Part shown: piece by piece, positions 29,905-39,525 of the stretch
How the letters are laid out: the number at the start of each line of letters is the position of its first letter
How positions within the stretch are numbered: the stretch's first letter is position 1
Assembly: GCF_030408435.1 (NCBI RefSeq)
Contig: NZ_CP047046.1
Coordinates: forward strand, 1,222,572 to 1,286,571
Length of the DNA stretch: 64,000 nucleotides
Source of the DNA: Corynebacterium auriscanis
GTDB lineage: Bacteria > Actinomycetota > Actinomycetes > Mycobacteriales > Mycobacteriaceae
Direction of reading: 5' to 3'
The notes under the pieces: generated by a model
Databases searched by the model: none
What the model saw: only the letters and a program-made list of their open reading frames with translations
What the model was told of the DNA's origin: nothing
Program-made: the position numbers and the translations under genes

Positions 29905-29960
29905 ATGTGCAGCAGAAGTCCAACAAAAACGCGTCATTTTGTCGGAGTTCTGCTGCACAT
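29905..29960. repeat. 56-bp near-perfect palindrome
   Basis: The left arm ATGTGCAGCAGAA-G-TCC-A-ACAAAA pairs with the right arm TTTTGT-C-GGA-G-TTCTGCTGCACAT around a spacer ACGCGTCA; two arm positions are mismatched. It could act as a bidirectional terminator for the convergent ctaA and ctaB genes or be a dispersed palindromic element. Confidence 0.85.
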
Positions 29961-30107
29961 TCGTTTCAACTCGCGAGTATCAATTGGCTCTTCGGCCCGC
30001 TAAAAACAACACCGCGTCGCAAACAGTAGGATTCTTACACCCCTCAAAAACCCCACTTGCTGAGTCGGCAACTTAGACCCACAAGAACCCCACCTCGCAG
30101 AGATGAC

Positions 30108-30380
30108 GACCCGTCAAGGCACACGCCCCCAAACCCAGTAGGGCAGAGTCCCCGACCCGTCAAGGCACAGGCCCCTTACCTACTAGGGCACAGTCCCTGA
30201 CCCGTCAAGGCACACGCCCCCAAACCCAGTAGGGCAGAGTCCCCGACTCGTCAAGACTCACGCCCCCAAACCCAGTAGGGCACAGTCCCTGACCCGTCAA
30301 GGCACAGGCCCCTTACCTACTAGGGCACAGTCCCTGACCCGTCAAGGCACACGCCCCTTACCTACTAGGGCACAACCCCA
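30108..30380. repeat. Six tandem repeats of 45/46 bp
   Basis: Units start at 30108, 30154, 30199, 30245, 30291 and 30336. Each consists of two related half-units of about 23 bp, one like CCCGTCAAGGCACACGCCCC and one like CCCAGTAGGGCACAGTCCCT. Two unit types (ending of the first half CCCAAACC or CTTACCTA) are interspersed. There are no unique spacers and no open frame with coding character. Confidence 0.92.
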
Positions 30381-30426
30381 CAGCCCAATAAGGCACCGCA
30401 CCTGGTAGTCCCGGAAATGCTTCGGT

Positions 30427-31380
30427 TTAGGTCAATAGTTGGGCAACGGTATCCCATCCCAAGACCGCATCTACCGAGAGGGCGACGAAGAGGATGGATA
30501 GGTAGTTGTTCGAGAGGAAGAACAGCTTCATCGGCTTGACCGGCGTACCGTTTTTCACACCGCTGTGCAGGCGGTGAGCCATGATGATGAACCAAGCGCC
30601 GGAGGCCAGTGCTGCGACTGTGTAGATCCAGCCGGCCGCGGGAACCAATAGCAAGCTGGTTATCACAGTGGCCCAAGTGTAGGCCAGAATCTGACGGGTG
30701 ACCTCAAGGGGTGGTTTCACCACGGGCATCATGGGCACACCGGCGGCTTCGTAGTCCTCGCGGTAGCGCATTCCCAGTGCCCACGTGTGTGGTGGGGTCC
30801 AGAAGAAGATAATCATGAACAAAATGATTGCCTGGATCCATGAACCCCAGCCAGCGTTGAACGCACCGCCGTGGTTATCCGTGGTAGCAGCCCAACCTAC
30901 GATGACGGGCATACAGCCAGCTGCACCGCCCCAGATCACGTTTTGCCAGGTACGGCGCTTCAGCCATTTGGTGTACACGTAGATGTAGAACCAGATGGTG
31001 AGCACAACGAACCCGGCGGCCAGCCACGAATGGGCGAGCAGGCCTAGGAACAGTACGGACGCGATCATCATGACCCAGGCGAAAACGCGAGCCTGATTAA
31101 CCGTGACGCTATCCTTCGCCAATGGGCGACGGCGCGTGCGGCGCATGAGCTGATCAATATCGTAATCCGCCACCATATTGAAAGTGTTGGCGGAAGCGGC
31201 CCCCATCCAGCCACCGATGAGGGTCAGTAGGATCAGGCCGATATCGACGTTCCCCCGGGCGGCCTGCAGCATGGCCGGAATGGTGGCGACCAGCAACAAT
31301 TCGATGACCCTGGGTTTCGTCAAAGCGATATAGGCCTTGACCCTATCAGTGAAGGTGGTCACTGGTTGCTCTGCCTCCAT
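30427..31380 (-). CDS. ctaB: Protohaem IX farnesyltransferase (haem O synthase)
   Basis: A 317-residue UbiA-family prenyltransferase that adds a farnesyl group to protohaem for cytochrome aa3 oxidase. The prenyl-diphosphate/Mg motif is [19 protein letters not shown] (about residues 67-85) and the second loop is [20 protein letters not shown]. About nine hydrophobic segments are present. Divergent from tkt and convergent to ctaA, which uses its product. The start region has no clear ribosome site before ATG 31380 apart from a GGAGG inside the first codons. Confidence 0.96.
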   Translation of the reverse strand: MEAEQPVTTFTDRVKAYIALTKPRVIELLLVATIPAMLQAARGNVDIGLILLTLIGGWMGAASANTFNMVADYDIDQLMRRTRRRPLAKDSVTVNQARVFAWVMMIASVLFLGLLAHSWLAAGFVVLTIWFYIYVYTKWLKRRTWQNVIWGGAAGCMPVIVGWAATTDNHGGAFNAGWGSWIQAIILFMIIFFWTPPHTWALGMRYREDYEAAGVPMMPVVKPPLEVTRQILAYTWATVITSLLLVPAAGWIYTVAALASGAWFIIMAHRLHSGVKNGTPVKPMKLFFLSNNYLSILFVALSVDAVLGWDTVAQLLT

Positions 31381-31584
31381 ATAGATGTATTCAGTACTCC
31401 CCTACGCTACCCGAGGGCTGTCCGAATAGGTAACTAGTGGCCCAGCTTGCCGCTAGTGGAAGAGTCCTGAGCACGGCTGGCACCCCGCAATGTCCAACCG
31501 CTAGCCCACACTGTCTGTTTAAACCACTAGTATGAGTGCGTAACGATATATCTACTGTGAACGCAACCGGAAAGGCTCGCACAC

Positions 31585-33669
31585 GTGACGCTCTCCCCTG
31601 AATTGGCAGCTTTAACCGTACGTAATTACCCAGCTGATTGGGCCGAAGAAGATACCCGAGCAGTCGATCTGGCTAGGGTGCTGGCTGCGGATGCCGTGGA
31701 AAACTGCGGTTCCGGCCACCCGGGTACCGCGATGAGTCTCGCCCCATTGGCCTACACCTTGTACCAGCGCGTGATGCGTCACGATCCCAAGGACACTAAG
31801 TGGGTCGGTCGCGATCGCTTCATTCTTTCGTGTGGTCACTCCTCTTTGACGCAGTACATCCAGCTGTACTTGGGTGGATTCGGCATGGAGCTGGATGACC
31901 TCAAAGCTCTACGTACCTACCACTCCAAGACCCCCGGCCATCCAGAGGTTCACCACACCGATGGTGTGGAGATCACCACCGGGCCACTAGGCCAAGGTCT
32001 GGCTTCCGCTGTGGGCATGGCCATGGCGGCTCGTCGTGAGCGCGCTTTGTTCGACCCTCAGGCAGCTCCCGGTGAATCTCCTTTCGACCACTTCGTTTAC
32101 GTCATCGCATCCGATGGCGATGTGCAGGAGGGTGTTACCAGTGAGGCTTCTTCGCTGGCTGGTACGCAGCAGCTGGGCAACCTTATTGTCTTCTGGGACG
32201 ACAACGGAATCTCCATTGAGGACGAGACCACCATTGCCTTTAACGAAGATGTGGTGAAGCGTTACGAGTCATACGGTTGGCAAACCCTGGAGGTTACTGG
32301 CGAAGATGTTGAAGGCATCCTCGACGCCGTGTCGAAAGCACAGGCGGAAACCACTCGTCCCACGTTCATTCGTCTTCGTTCTGTCATCGCCTACCCAGCG
32401 CCTAACAAGATGAACACTGGCGCATCCCACGGCTCCGCCCTCGGTGCGGACGAGATCGCCGGTATCAAGCAGGAGCTGGACTTCCCCAACGAGCCATTCC
32501 CCGTTGAGGAAAACATTGTGGAGCACGCCCGCGGCTTGGTAGAGCGCGGCGCGCAAGCCCATGCTCAGTGGCAGAAGTCTTTCGATGAGTGGGCAGCTGC
32601 AAACCCAGAGAACAAAAAGCTTTTTGATCGCCTTTACTCGCGTGAACTGCCCGCTGGCCTCGCAGGCAAGATGCCGACGTGGGCGCCCGGTGACTCGGTC
32701 GCGACCCGCAAGGCTTCTGAGGCTACGCTGCAGGTTCTTGGTGCTGACATGCCCGAGCTCTGGGGTGGTTCTGCTGACCTAGCCGGTTCCACCAACACGA
32801 TTATCAAGGATTCCTCTTCCTTCGGTCCAGAGAGCATCAGTACGCGGAGTTTCACCACAGAGCTAGGCGGGCGTAATCTGCACTTCGGTATTCGCGAGCA
32901 CGGGATGGCTGCGATCCTCAACGGCATTGCGTTGCACGGCCCAACCCGTCCATACGGTGCTACCTTCTTGCAGTTTTCGGATTACGCCCGTGGTGCCGTT
33001 CGCCTAGGGGCCTTGATGAAGTCTGATGTCTACCATGTGTGGACGCACGACTCAATCGGTCTGGGCGAGGATGGCCCAACCCACCAGCCCGTAGAGCACT
33101 TGGCGGCCCTGCGCGCTATTCCCCACTTGGCAGTGATTCGTCCTGCTGATGCCAACGAGACGGCTCAGGCTTGGATGGCTGCCCTGGAGGCCGAGGAGAG
33201 TCCAAAGGCACTAGTCCTCACCCGCCAGAATGTTCCAGTTCTGGAAGGCACCAAAGAGAAGGCTGCTGAGGGCGTGCGTCGTGGCGCATACGTACTCGTA
33301 GAGTCCTCCACCGAGAAGCCGGAGGTCATTCTGCTGTCCACCGGTTCTGAGGTACAACTTGCGGTTGAGGCCGCCGAGAAGTTGGAAGAGCAAGGTATCG
33401 GGGCCCGCGTTGTTTCGATGCCTTGTATGGAATGGTTCTTGGAGCAGGATGCCTCCTACATCGAATCGGTCCTGCCGAGTGATGTCACCGCCCGCGTTTC
33501 TGTGGAAGCTGCCATCGCCATGCCATGGCACCGCTTTACCGGATTCGGTGGCCGGAACATCTCCCTGGAACACTATGGGGCTTCTGCCGACTACAAGACC
33601 CTGTACGAGAAGTTCGGGATCACCTCTGATGCGGTGGTAGTAGCGGCGAAAGAAGTTGCCGGGAAATAA
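31585..33669 (+). CDS. tkt: Transketolase
   Basis: A 694-residue transketolase of the non-oxidative pentose phosphate pathway. TPP-binding motif ASDGDVQEG...DDNGISI, the N-terminal GHPGTAMSLAP, and the family C-terminal domain are complete. GTG 31585 is preceded by GGAAAGG. First gene of the tkt-tal-zwf-opcA-pgl block, but a terminator (33681-33715) follows it, so downstream genes may be partly independent. Confidence 0.98.
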   Translation: MTLSPELAALTVRNYPADWAEEDTRAVDLARVLAADAVENCGSGHPGTAMSLAPLAYTLYQRVMRHDPKDTKWVGRDRFILSCGHSSLTQYIQLYLGGFGMELDDLKALRTYHSKTPGHPEVHHTDGVEITTGPLGQGLASAVGMAMAARRERALFDPQAAPGESPFDHFVYVIASDGDVQEGVTSEASSLAGTQQLGNLIVFWDDNGISIEDETTIAFNEDVVKRYESYGWQTLEVTGEDVEGILDAVSKAQAETTRPTFIRLRSVIAYPAPNKMNTGASHGSALGADEIAGIKQELDFPNEPFPVEENIVEHARGLVERGAQAHAQWQKSFDEWAAANPENKKLFDRLYSRELPAGLAGKMPTWAPGDSVATRKASEATLQVLGADMPELWGGSADLAGSTNTIIKDSSSFGPESISTRSFTTELGGRNLHFGIREHGMAAILNGIALHGPTRPYGATFLQFSDYARGAVRLGALMKSDVYHVWTHDSIGLGEDGPTHQPVEHLAALRAIPHLAVIRPADANETAQAWMAALEAEESPKALVLTRQNVPVLEGTKEKAAEGVRRGAYVLVESSTEKPEVILLSTGSEVQLAVEAAEKLEEQGIGARVVSMPCMEWFLEQDASYIESVLPSDVTARVSVEAAIAMPWHRFTGFGGRNISLEHYGASADYKTLYEKFGITSDAVVVAAKEVAGK

Positions 33670-33680
33670 CCCAGCTGTCT

Positions 33681-33715
33681 AAGGACCCCGTTGTTCGTTG
33701 TGCCGCGGGGTCCTT
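33681..33715 (+). terminator. Hairpin terminator after tkt
   Basis: AAGGACCCCG (33681-33690) pairs perfectly with CGGGGTCCTT (33706-33715), followed by TCTCC. It lies 12 bp past the tkt stop and separates tkt from the 261-bp region before tal, which otherwise shows no gene. Confidence 0.8.
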
Positions 33716-33930
33716 TCTCCAACGGACCTTTTAAAAAACCCTCACCCTGAACTAACCCAGCTTCCCTTTACCAATTTCAACCATTTGCAAACCCAATTGG
33801 TTGTTCCCGTCTAGGAGACTTCTACCCCGCGACCGGTTGCTAACCCTCAGCCGTTTGCTGGGTCAGAGTCGCCAAGCCATCTCAAGTAAGCCCGTTTATT
33901 TCATTTCTCACGTCCCTAGGAGCATCTTTC

Positions 33931-35073
33931 ATGAACACCAGTTCTTCCGCCCACACCCAACTAGGCCCCGAGCCAATTCAAAAGCTTCGTGACCTAGGCA
34001 CCTCTGTCTGGCTGGACGATCTATCGCGCGAACGCCTGCGTAGCGGCAACCTCACCGAGATCATCTCCGCTAAGGGCATTGTTGGTGTAACCACCAACCC
34101 AGCAATCTTTGCTGCGGCAATGGGCAAGGGCAACGCATATGACGAACAGATCGCGGAATTGGCAGCCGGGGACATCCCAGCGGTGAACGCAGTGTTCGCA
34201 ATGGCCTCCGATGACGTCCGTGATGCTTGCGAGGCCTTCGCCCCAATCTACGAGGCTACTGGGGGTCAGGATGGCCGCGTTTCGTTGGAAGTTGATCCCC
34301 GCTTGGCCCACGACCGTGGTGCGACTGTGGCGCAAGCTCGGGAGTTGGCGGAGAAGGTGGGTCGCCCTAACGTCATGATCAAGATCCCCGCGACCGAGGA
34401 ATGCCTTCCCGCCATCAGCGATGTGCTAGCCGAGGGCATCAGCGTGAACGTAACGCTAATCTTCTCCGTATCGCGTTATCGCCAGGTGTGTGAGGCATTT
34501 CTCGATGGTCTCGAAGCAGCTGACCAGGCAGGCAAAGACTTGTCCACCATTCATTCGGTAGCCAGCTTCTTCGTTTCCCGCGTGGACTCGGAAATCGATA
34601 AGCGCCTGGATGATCTGGGCCAAGCAGACCTGGAGGGCCAGGCAGCCCTGGCAAATGCCCGACTTGCGTATGCCGCCTTCCAGGAAGTTCTTCTAGCAAA
34701 CCCACGATGGGAAGCTCTAGAGGCCAAGGGAGCACATGTGCAGAGGCCGTTGTGGGCGTCGACCTCTGTAAAAAACCCCGACTACCCCGATACCTTGTAT
34801 GTCGATGCCCTGGCCGGGCCCCAGACTGTTAACACCATGCCAGAGGCAACTCTCGATGCAGTCATCGCTCACAGCGAAGCCGATGAAGACATGCTGAGCG
34901 ATAAGAAGATGCAGGCTGAACTGGTATTCCAGCAACTGGATAACGTCGGCGTGGATCTATGTGACGTCTGGCAGGTCTTGGAGAGCGAAGGCGTGCAGAA
35001 GTTCATCGATTCCTGGGAAGAACTGCTCGCGACCGTGGAAGAGCAGCTGCAGGCGAAGAAGGGCGAGGCGTAA
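33931..35073 (+). CDS. tal: Transaldolase
   Basis: A 380-residue transaldolase (actinobacterial Tal type). The Schiff-base lysine lies in [17 protein letters not shown], and [17 protein letters not shown] and [17 protein letters not shown] are family blocks. ATG 33931 has AGGAG in the leader. It is followed closely by zwf, so the two are likely on one transcript. Confidence 0.97.
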   Translation: MNTSSSAHTQLGPEPIQKLRDLGTSVWLDDLSRERLRSGNLTEIISAKGIVGVTTNPAIFAAAMGKGNAYDEQIAELAAGDIPAVNAVFAMASDDVRDACEAFAPIYEATGGQDGRVSLEVDPRLAHDRGATVAQARELAEKVGRPNVMIKIPATEECLPAISDVLAEGISVNVTLIFSVSRYRQVCEAFLDGLEAADQAGKDLSTIHSVASFFVSRVDSEIDKRLDDLGQADLEGQAALANARLAYAAFQEVLLANPRWEALEAKGAHVQRPLWASTSVKNPDYPDTLYVDALAGPQTVNTMPEATLDAVIAHSEADEDMLSDKKMQAELVFQQLDNVGVDLCDVWQVLESEGVQKFIDSWEELLATVEEQLQAKKGEA

Positions 35074-35077
35074 ACAG

Positions 35078-36691
35078 GTGACGATCGAAAACGGGGCGGA
35101 GGAACGCTCAATCAGTTCGATGTTGACGCAGCCACAGGAGTGGATCAACCCCCTACGGGATGACCTAGACAAGCGACTGCCACGAATTGCCGGCCCCAGT
35201 GGCTTGGTGATTTTCGGTGTGACCGGTGACCTCGCGCGGAAAAAACTCCTTCCCGCGGTATACGACCTTGCCAACCGAGGCCTTCTGCCACCCGGATTCA
35301 GCCTGATTGGCTATGGTCGTCGCGATTGGACTAAGGAAGAGTTCGAGGCCCAAGTACTCGATGCCGTGAAGGACCGCGCCCGTACCCCATGGCGGCAATC
35401 CGTGTGGGATCGGCTGGCTGAGGGCATCTTCTTTGCCAAGGGCGATTTCACCACGGACTCGGCTTTCGATAACTTGGCTGCACTCACCCGTGAGATAGAT
35501 GCCACGCGCGGGACTGCAGGTAACTGGGCATTCTACCTGTCGGTTCCGCCGGAGTACTTCTCCGATGTGTGTAACCAATTGGATCGTTCTGGCTTGGCGC
35601 GTGGAGAGAAGATTGAATCGGCGACCGACGAGTTTCCCGCTATCCAAGGATGGCGGCGCGTGGTTATCGAGAAGCCATTTGGCCACGACGAGGAATCAGC
35701 ACGCGAGCTGAACTCCATTGTCAATAATGTCTTCCCCGAAAGCTCGGTCTTCCGCATCGACCACTACCTAGGCAAAGAAACCGTGCAAAACATCCTTGCA
35801 CTGCGCTTCGCTAACCAGCTCTTCGATCCTCTCTTCAACAGCCACTATGTGGACCACGTGCAGATCACCATGGCCGAGGACATTGGTCTGGGTGGACGTG
35901 CGGGATACTACGACGGCATTGGTGCTGCTCGCGACGTGATCCAGAACCACCTTCTGCAGTTGTTGGCGCTGGTGGCGATGGAGGAACCAGTGGCTTTCAA
36001 TCCCGCCGAGTTGCAGACGGAAAAGATCAAGGTGTTGCGCGCCACTCGGCCCGTTGGTCCATTCGCGCAAACCACCGCCCGTGGTCAGTACACATCCGGT
36101 TGGCAAGGCAGCGAACCGGTCAAAGGTTTGCGCCAAGAAGATGGCTTCGATCCCGAATCCACCACCGAGACCTACGCGGCGGCAACATTTGAGATTAATT
36201 CGCGCCGCTGGGCCGGCGTGCCTTTCTACCTACGCACAGGCAAACGCCTGGGGCGTCGCGTGACAGAAATCGCGCTCGTGTTCAAGGAAGCACCGCACCT
36301 GCCGTTCGGAAAAAACCAAACTGCTTCTCAGGGAAGCAACACGCTGGTGATTCGAGTGCAGCCCGACGAAGGGGTTCTGATGCGCTTTGGTTCCAAGGTT
36401 CCGGGATCCGCCATGGAAGTCCGCGATGTAAACATGGACTTCAGCTATTCCGAGGCTTTCACCGAGCAATCACCGGAAGCGTATGAGCGTTTGATTCTGG
36501 ATGCGTTGTTGGATGAAGCCAGCCTGTTCCCTACCAACGAAGAGGTGGAGTTGTCCTGGCGGATCCTCGATCCCATCTTGGAATACTGGTCGATGCACGG
36601 CCGTCCCGAGGATTACCCAGCCGGTACGTGGGGCCCGGATAGTGCCGACAAGATGCTTCGCAGCACTGGTCGCGCGTGGCGCCGTCCCTAG
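35078..36691 (+). CDS. zwf: Glucose-6-phosphate 1-dehydrogenase
   Basis: Oxidises glucose-6-phosphate to 6-phosphogluconolactone, producing NADPH. NADP-binding GVTGDLARKKLLP, the active-site RIDHYLGKE, and the EKPFGHD motif are intact. The start is ambiguous: GTG 35078, 4 bp after the tal stop with GAGG upstream (537 aa), or ATG 35120 (523 aa), which fits the C. glutamicum N-terminus better but has GGAGG 17 nt away. The frame continues upstream through tal and is not coding there. OpcA, encoded next, is the enzyme's assembly factor. Confidence 0.96.
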   Translation: MTIENGAEERSISSMLTQPQEWINPLRDDLDKRLPRIAGPSGLVIFGVTGDLARKKLLPAVYDLANRGLLPPGFSLIGYGRRDWTKEEFEAQVLDAVKDRARTPWRQSVWDRLAEGIFFAKGDFTTDSAFDNLAALTREIDATRGTAGNWAFYLSVPPEYFSDVCNQLDRSGLARGEKIESATDEFPAIQGWRRVVIEKPFGHDEESARELNSIVNNVFPESSVFRIDHYLGKETVQNILALRFANQLFDPLFNSHYVDHVQITMAEDIGLGGRAGYYDGIGAARDVIQNHLLQLLALVAMEEPVAFNPAELQTEKIKVLRATRPVGPFAQTTARGQYTSGWQGSEPVKGLRQEDGFDPESTTETYAAATFEINSRRWAGVPFYLRTGKRLGRRVTEIALVFKEAPHLPFGKNQTASQGSNTLVIRVQPDEGVLMRFGSKVPGSAMEVRDVNMDFSYSEAFTEQSPEAYERLILDALLDEASLFPTNEEVELSWRILDPILEYWSMHGRPEDYPAGTWGPDSADKMLRSTGRAWRRP

Positions 36692-36721
36692 TAGCACGTC
36701 AGGTCGAAAGGTTTAATACTC

Positions 36722-37771
36722 ATGATCATTGATCTTCCTAATACCAAAACCCACGACGTCATCCGGCGACTGCGCGAAATCCGCGACGAGCGCGGTCAAC
36801 TGACGAGTGGCCGCGTGCTGACTCTCATCGTTGTCGCGACCGGTGAGGACGATCTGGATAGCATCATCGCTGCTACCCACCAGGCCTCCCGCGAGCACCC
36901 AGCGCGCGTGCTGGTGCTGGTGACTCACCGCACGTCGGCGGAGGCTCGCTTAGATGCGGAGATTCGCCTGGGTGGTGATGCGGGCGCATCCGAAATCATC
37001 GTCATGCACCTGTACGGTGAGCTCAGTGCACATCGCGATTCCGTAGTGACTCCCCTGTTGCTGCCCGATACCCCGGTGGTCGCGTGGTGGCCCACGCACG
37101 GCCCCCGCAATCCATCGACCGACCGCATTGGCTCGTTGGCAACGCGACGTATCACCGACTCGCTGTTCGACGACGATCCGGACGCGCTATACCGCCGTCG
37201 CATGACGTACGCTCGCGGGGACTCGGACATGGCGTGGAGTCGCATTACGCTGTGGCGTGGATTGCTTGCCTCGCTGCTGGATCAACCGCCACACGAGGAT
37301 ATTCTCGCAGCAGAGGTGTCTGGCCCGCTGGACGATCCCAGTGTGGATATAGCTGCCGGCTGGTTGGCGGATCGACTGGACGTGCCTGTCACCCGCAAAG
37401 TCAGCGGGTCTCCTGCCGTTCCCCTAGATGGCAACGGCAACGAGTGCCTAGGCTTGGAATCCATCGTATTGCGACGCACAGATACGGATGTTCGAGTGGC
37501 GGTCGCTAGTGCCCACACGGTGGAATTCACCGTTGGGGATATTACGCGCAAAGTCACTCTGGGCCGCCGTGAGCTTTATGAATGCCTTGCTGAAGAACTG
37601 CGCCACTTGGATGTCGACTATGCGTTCGGCCATGCCCTCCGCGGTCTCGCGCGTGTGAGCCGTCCGCACCGCGGACGTTCCGGAACCGACCGCAATCGTT
37701 ACGACTCCCGTGATCAGTGGTTCGTCGATCGCGACGATTCACAGTTTGACGTGCAAGAATCCCTGCGTTAG
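36722..37771 (+). CDS. opcA: OpcA, glucose-6-phosphate dehydrogenase assembly protein
   Basis: A 349-residue OpcA, an allosteric or assembly subunit of glucose-6-phosphate dehydrogenase in corynebacteria, mycobacteria and cyanobacteria. It starts 30 bp after zwf, with GAAAGG before ATG 36722. Family motifs VLVLVTHRTSAEARLDAEI and VVAWWPTHGP are recognisable. Between zwf and pgl, so it belongs to the oxidative pentose phosphate operon. Confidence 0.94.
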   Translation: MIIDLPNTKTHDVIRRLREIRDERGQLTSGRVLTLIVVATGEDDLDSIIAATHQASREHPARVLVLVTHRTSAEARLDAEIRLGGDAGASEIIVMHLYGELSAHRDSVVTPLLLPDTPVVAWWPTHGPRNPSTDRIGSLATRRITDSLFDDDPDALYRRRMTYARGDSDMAWSRITLWRGLLASLLDQPPHEDILAAEVSGPLDDPSVDIAAGWLADRLDVPVTRKVSGSPAVPLDGNGNECLGLESIVLRRTDTDVRVAVASAHTVEFTVGDITRKVTLGRRELYECLAEELRHLDVDYAFGHALRGLARVSRPHRGRSGTDRNRYDSRDQWFVDRDDSQFDVQESLR

Positions 37772-37783
37772 GAAGGTTCTACG

Positions 37784-38551
37784 ATGACTAGTCCCCACGT
37801 TCACATCCGTGTGCAGGCCGATCAAAACGACCTGGCTCTCGCTGCGGCCCGTGAACTCGTTCACGCCGTCACCCACCTGCAACGCACCCAACCCGAGGTG
37901 CGGTTGGTGCTGACCGGCGGTGGCGCGGGCATCGCTACTCTGCGTCACCTAGCTGCCCTCGATCACGCCGCGGTTCGCAGTGCGGAGGACTTTCCCACCG
38001 GGCGCATCGACTGGAACCGCGTGCTCATCTTCTTCGGCGACGAGCGCTTTCTGCCCGTCGGCGATCCGGAACGCAATGACACCCAGGCTGACGAGGCACT
38101 TCTTAATCACGTCTCCATTCCTGACCACCAGGTGTTTCGTTACTCTTCGCCCGAGGTTTCTTCTTTGGACAACGCCGCCACGGCTTATGCTGCCACCGTT
38201 CGTGAGCAGGCACCGGAAGGGTTCGACATCCATTTGCTGGGAATGGGCCCGGAAGGGCACATCAATTCCCTGTTCCCCCATACTCCGGAATTGATGAATC
38301 CCCAGGACATCGTGGTGCCGGTGCGCGATTGCCCGAAGCCTCCACCAGAGCGAGTCTCCCTCAGCATCGATGCCGTAGGTAGCGCCGATGAGGTGTGGCT
38401 ACTCGTCGCCGGGGGTGCTAAGGCAGAAGCGGCTGCCAAGGTGGCCGCTGGCACGGATGAGGAATACCTGTGGCCAGCCGCGTTGGCGTCGGGTAGAAAG
38501 AAAACTCTGCTGTGGGTAGACAAGGAAGCGGCAGCAGGGTTATCCGATTAG
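37784..38551 (+). CDS. pgl: 6-phosphogluconolactonase
   Basis: A 255-residue lactonase (DevB/Pgl type) that hydrolyses 6-phosphogluconolactone. LTGGGAGIATLRHL, IFFGDERFLPVGDPERND and DIHLLGMGPEGHINSLFPH are diagnostic. ATG 37784 is preceded by GGAAGG, 12 bp after the opcA stop. Last gene of the operon; 3 bp from the end of a convergent GNAT gene, so there is no room for a private terminator. Confidence 0.96.
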   Translation: MTSPHVHIRVQADQNDLALAAARELVHAVTHLQRTQPEVRLVLTGGGAGIATLRHLAALDHAAVRSAEDFPTGRIDWNRVLIFFGDERFLPVGDPERNDTQADEALLNHVSIPDHQVFRYSSPEVSSLDNAATAYAATVREQAPEGFDIHLLGMGPEGHINSLFPHTPELMNPQDIVVPVRDCPKPPPERVSLSIDAVGSADEVWLLVAGGAKAEAAAKVAAGTDEEYLWPAALASGRKKTLLWVDKEAAAGLSD

Positions 38552-38554
38552 GTG

Positions 38555-39136
38555 CTAGGTGCGGTAGGCCGGGTCGGTGGGTAGCGCGGAGTAGACGGCG
38601 AGATCGTAGAACTCGTCGCGGAGGTGCTCGGCATCCCGTGCAAAGCCTTCGAAGGCGAAATCAGCGCGCTCTGCGACCCACCTAGAGGCCATGTTGTCTA
38701 CGCGCGCCTTAATCACCACGCGGTGAATACCCTGTTGAAAAAGGTGTTTCGTGGCTAGCCGGACCCCTCGGCCCTGCAGTCCCCTGTTGCGAGCCCACGG
38801 CGCAGTGTTATAACCTAGTTCGCCCTCAAATGGGTTGCGTCCGGATGGGTTCTGCCGGAATTCGATGCTGCCGCAGTACCGGTCCCCCGTGTTATCCGGT
38901 TCCGTCAGCGCCCATGCCACGGTACCCGCTGCGCGGATGAGGCCTTCGATGTGCTTCACCGCGTATGCGATGGTGTAATCACCGGGGTCGTTGACCGGAA
39001 TGTGAGTGAAAGCGATCATGCGTGCGTCCACGCTCTTGACCAGCTGAGGCGCATCCGTGACGCGCAACGGACGCAGACGTACTACACCGTCGGTGAGTTC
39101 TGCAGACTCTATGGATCCAAAGGGTTCTTGACTCAT
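38555..39136 (-). CDS. GNAT-family N-acetyltransferase (RimJ/RimL-like)
   Basis: A 193-residue acetyltransferase with the layout of RimJ/RimL enzymes: DGVVRLRPLRVTDAPQLV at the start, the CoA-binding GLQGRGVRLATKHLF, and VIKARVDNMASRWVAERADF. These acetylate protein N-termini or small amines; the substrate is unknown. ATG 39136 is chosen because AAAGG lies 10 nt upstream; GTG 39154 would place the ribosome site inside the gene. Confidence 0.9.
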   Translation of the reverse strand: MSQEPFGSIESAELTDGVVRLRPLRVTDAPQLVKSVDARMIAFTHIPVNDPGDYTIAYAVKHIEGLIRAAGTVAWALTEPDNTGDRYCGSIEFRQNPSGRNPFEGELGYNTAPWARNRGLQGRGVRLATKHLFQQGIHRVVIKARVDNMASRWVAERADFAFEGFARDAEHLRDEFYDLAVYSALPTDPAYRT

Positions 39137-39203
39137 CGGGGTTATACCTTTCACCGCTCGAGCGTGGTGGTGAGCTCCTCACCCTCTTTATACCCCGAAT
39201 ACG

Positions 39204-39235
39204 AAAAGCGGGCCGGTTCTGCGAACCGAGCCCGC
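39204..39235 (-). terminator. Intrinsic terminator after secG
   Basis: On the minus strand a stem of GCGGGC and CGGTTC with its complement (12 bp with one bulge, triloop) is followed by TTTTC. It lies 54 bp past the secG stop and ends the gapA-pgk-tpiA-secG direction of transcription. Confidence 0.88.
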
Positions 39236-39267
39236 CCTGTGGGAACCCCGTGGCTGAAAGCGCGAAG

Positions 39268-39309
39268 CTAGTTGCCGTAGTAGCGAATCTAGTTACCGTA
39301 GTACAGAAC
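39268..39309 (-). repeat. 21-bp tandem duplication at the 3' end of secG
   Basis: On the minus strand the last seven codons of secG, encoding VLYYGN and stop, are followed at once by a second diverged copy (39288-39268) that would read IRYYGN and stop. Both copies carry the in-frame TAG. Confidence 0.85.
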
Positions 39310-39525
39310 CAGGTTCAGGCCGATGATCGCCAACACCCAGATTAGTGCGGTGACAATGGTCAAGCGGTCGAGGTTCTTCTCTGCCACGGTGGAACCCGAC
39401 AGGTTAGATTGCATGCCGCCGCCGAACAGGCTGGACAGGCCGCCACCCTTACCCTTGTGCAAAAGCACAGACAGCCCCATCAGGAGGCTCGTGATGACCA
39501 AAATGATCTGAAGTGCGAGGATCAA
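39289..39525 (-). CDS. secG: SecG, preprotein translocase subunit
   Basis: A 78-residue SecG, the accessory membrane subunit of the SecYEG channel. Two hydrophobic segments (about 1-20 and 57-75) flank a Gly/Lys-rich loop (HKGKGGGLSSLFGGG), as expected. It starts with TTG 39525, with TAGG before it. Located after tpiA; in C. glutamicum ppc lies between the two, but here the gap is only 98 bp. Confidence 0.93.
   Translation of the reverse strand: MILALQIILVITSLLMGLSVLLHKGKGGGLSSLFGGGMQSNLSGSTVAEKNLDRLTIVTALIWVLAIIGLNLVLYYGN

Larger units (their letters stand above)
29751..30426. other. Noncoding region between ctaA and ctaB
   Basis: This 676-bp region has no convincing gene. It holds a GC-rich hairpin at about 29763-29782 (CGGGGCC/GGCCCCG) without a U-run, two copies of TGCCTGCCGCC at about 29838 and 29877, a 56-bp palindrome (29905-29960) and a six-unit tandem repeat (30108-30380). 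In C. glutamicum a quinone oxidoreductase gene (qor) lies here, as I recall; there is no trace of it. Confidence 0.7.

Noticed and set aside
30108..30380. CRISPR-like array
   Set aside because: The units are contiguous and whole units are repeated; there are no unique spacers and no cas genes in the window.
33801..33992. Small open frame before tal
   Set aside because: No ribosome site, Arg/Ser-rich composition and overlap with the tal start; it lies in the tal leader.
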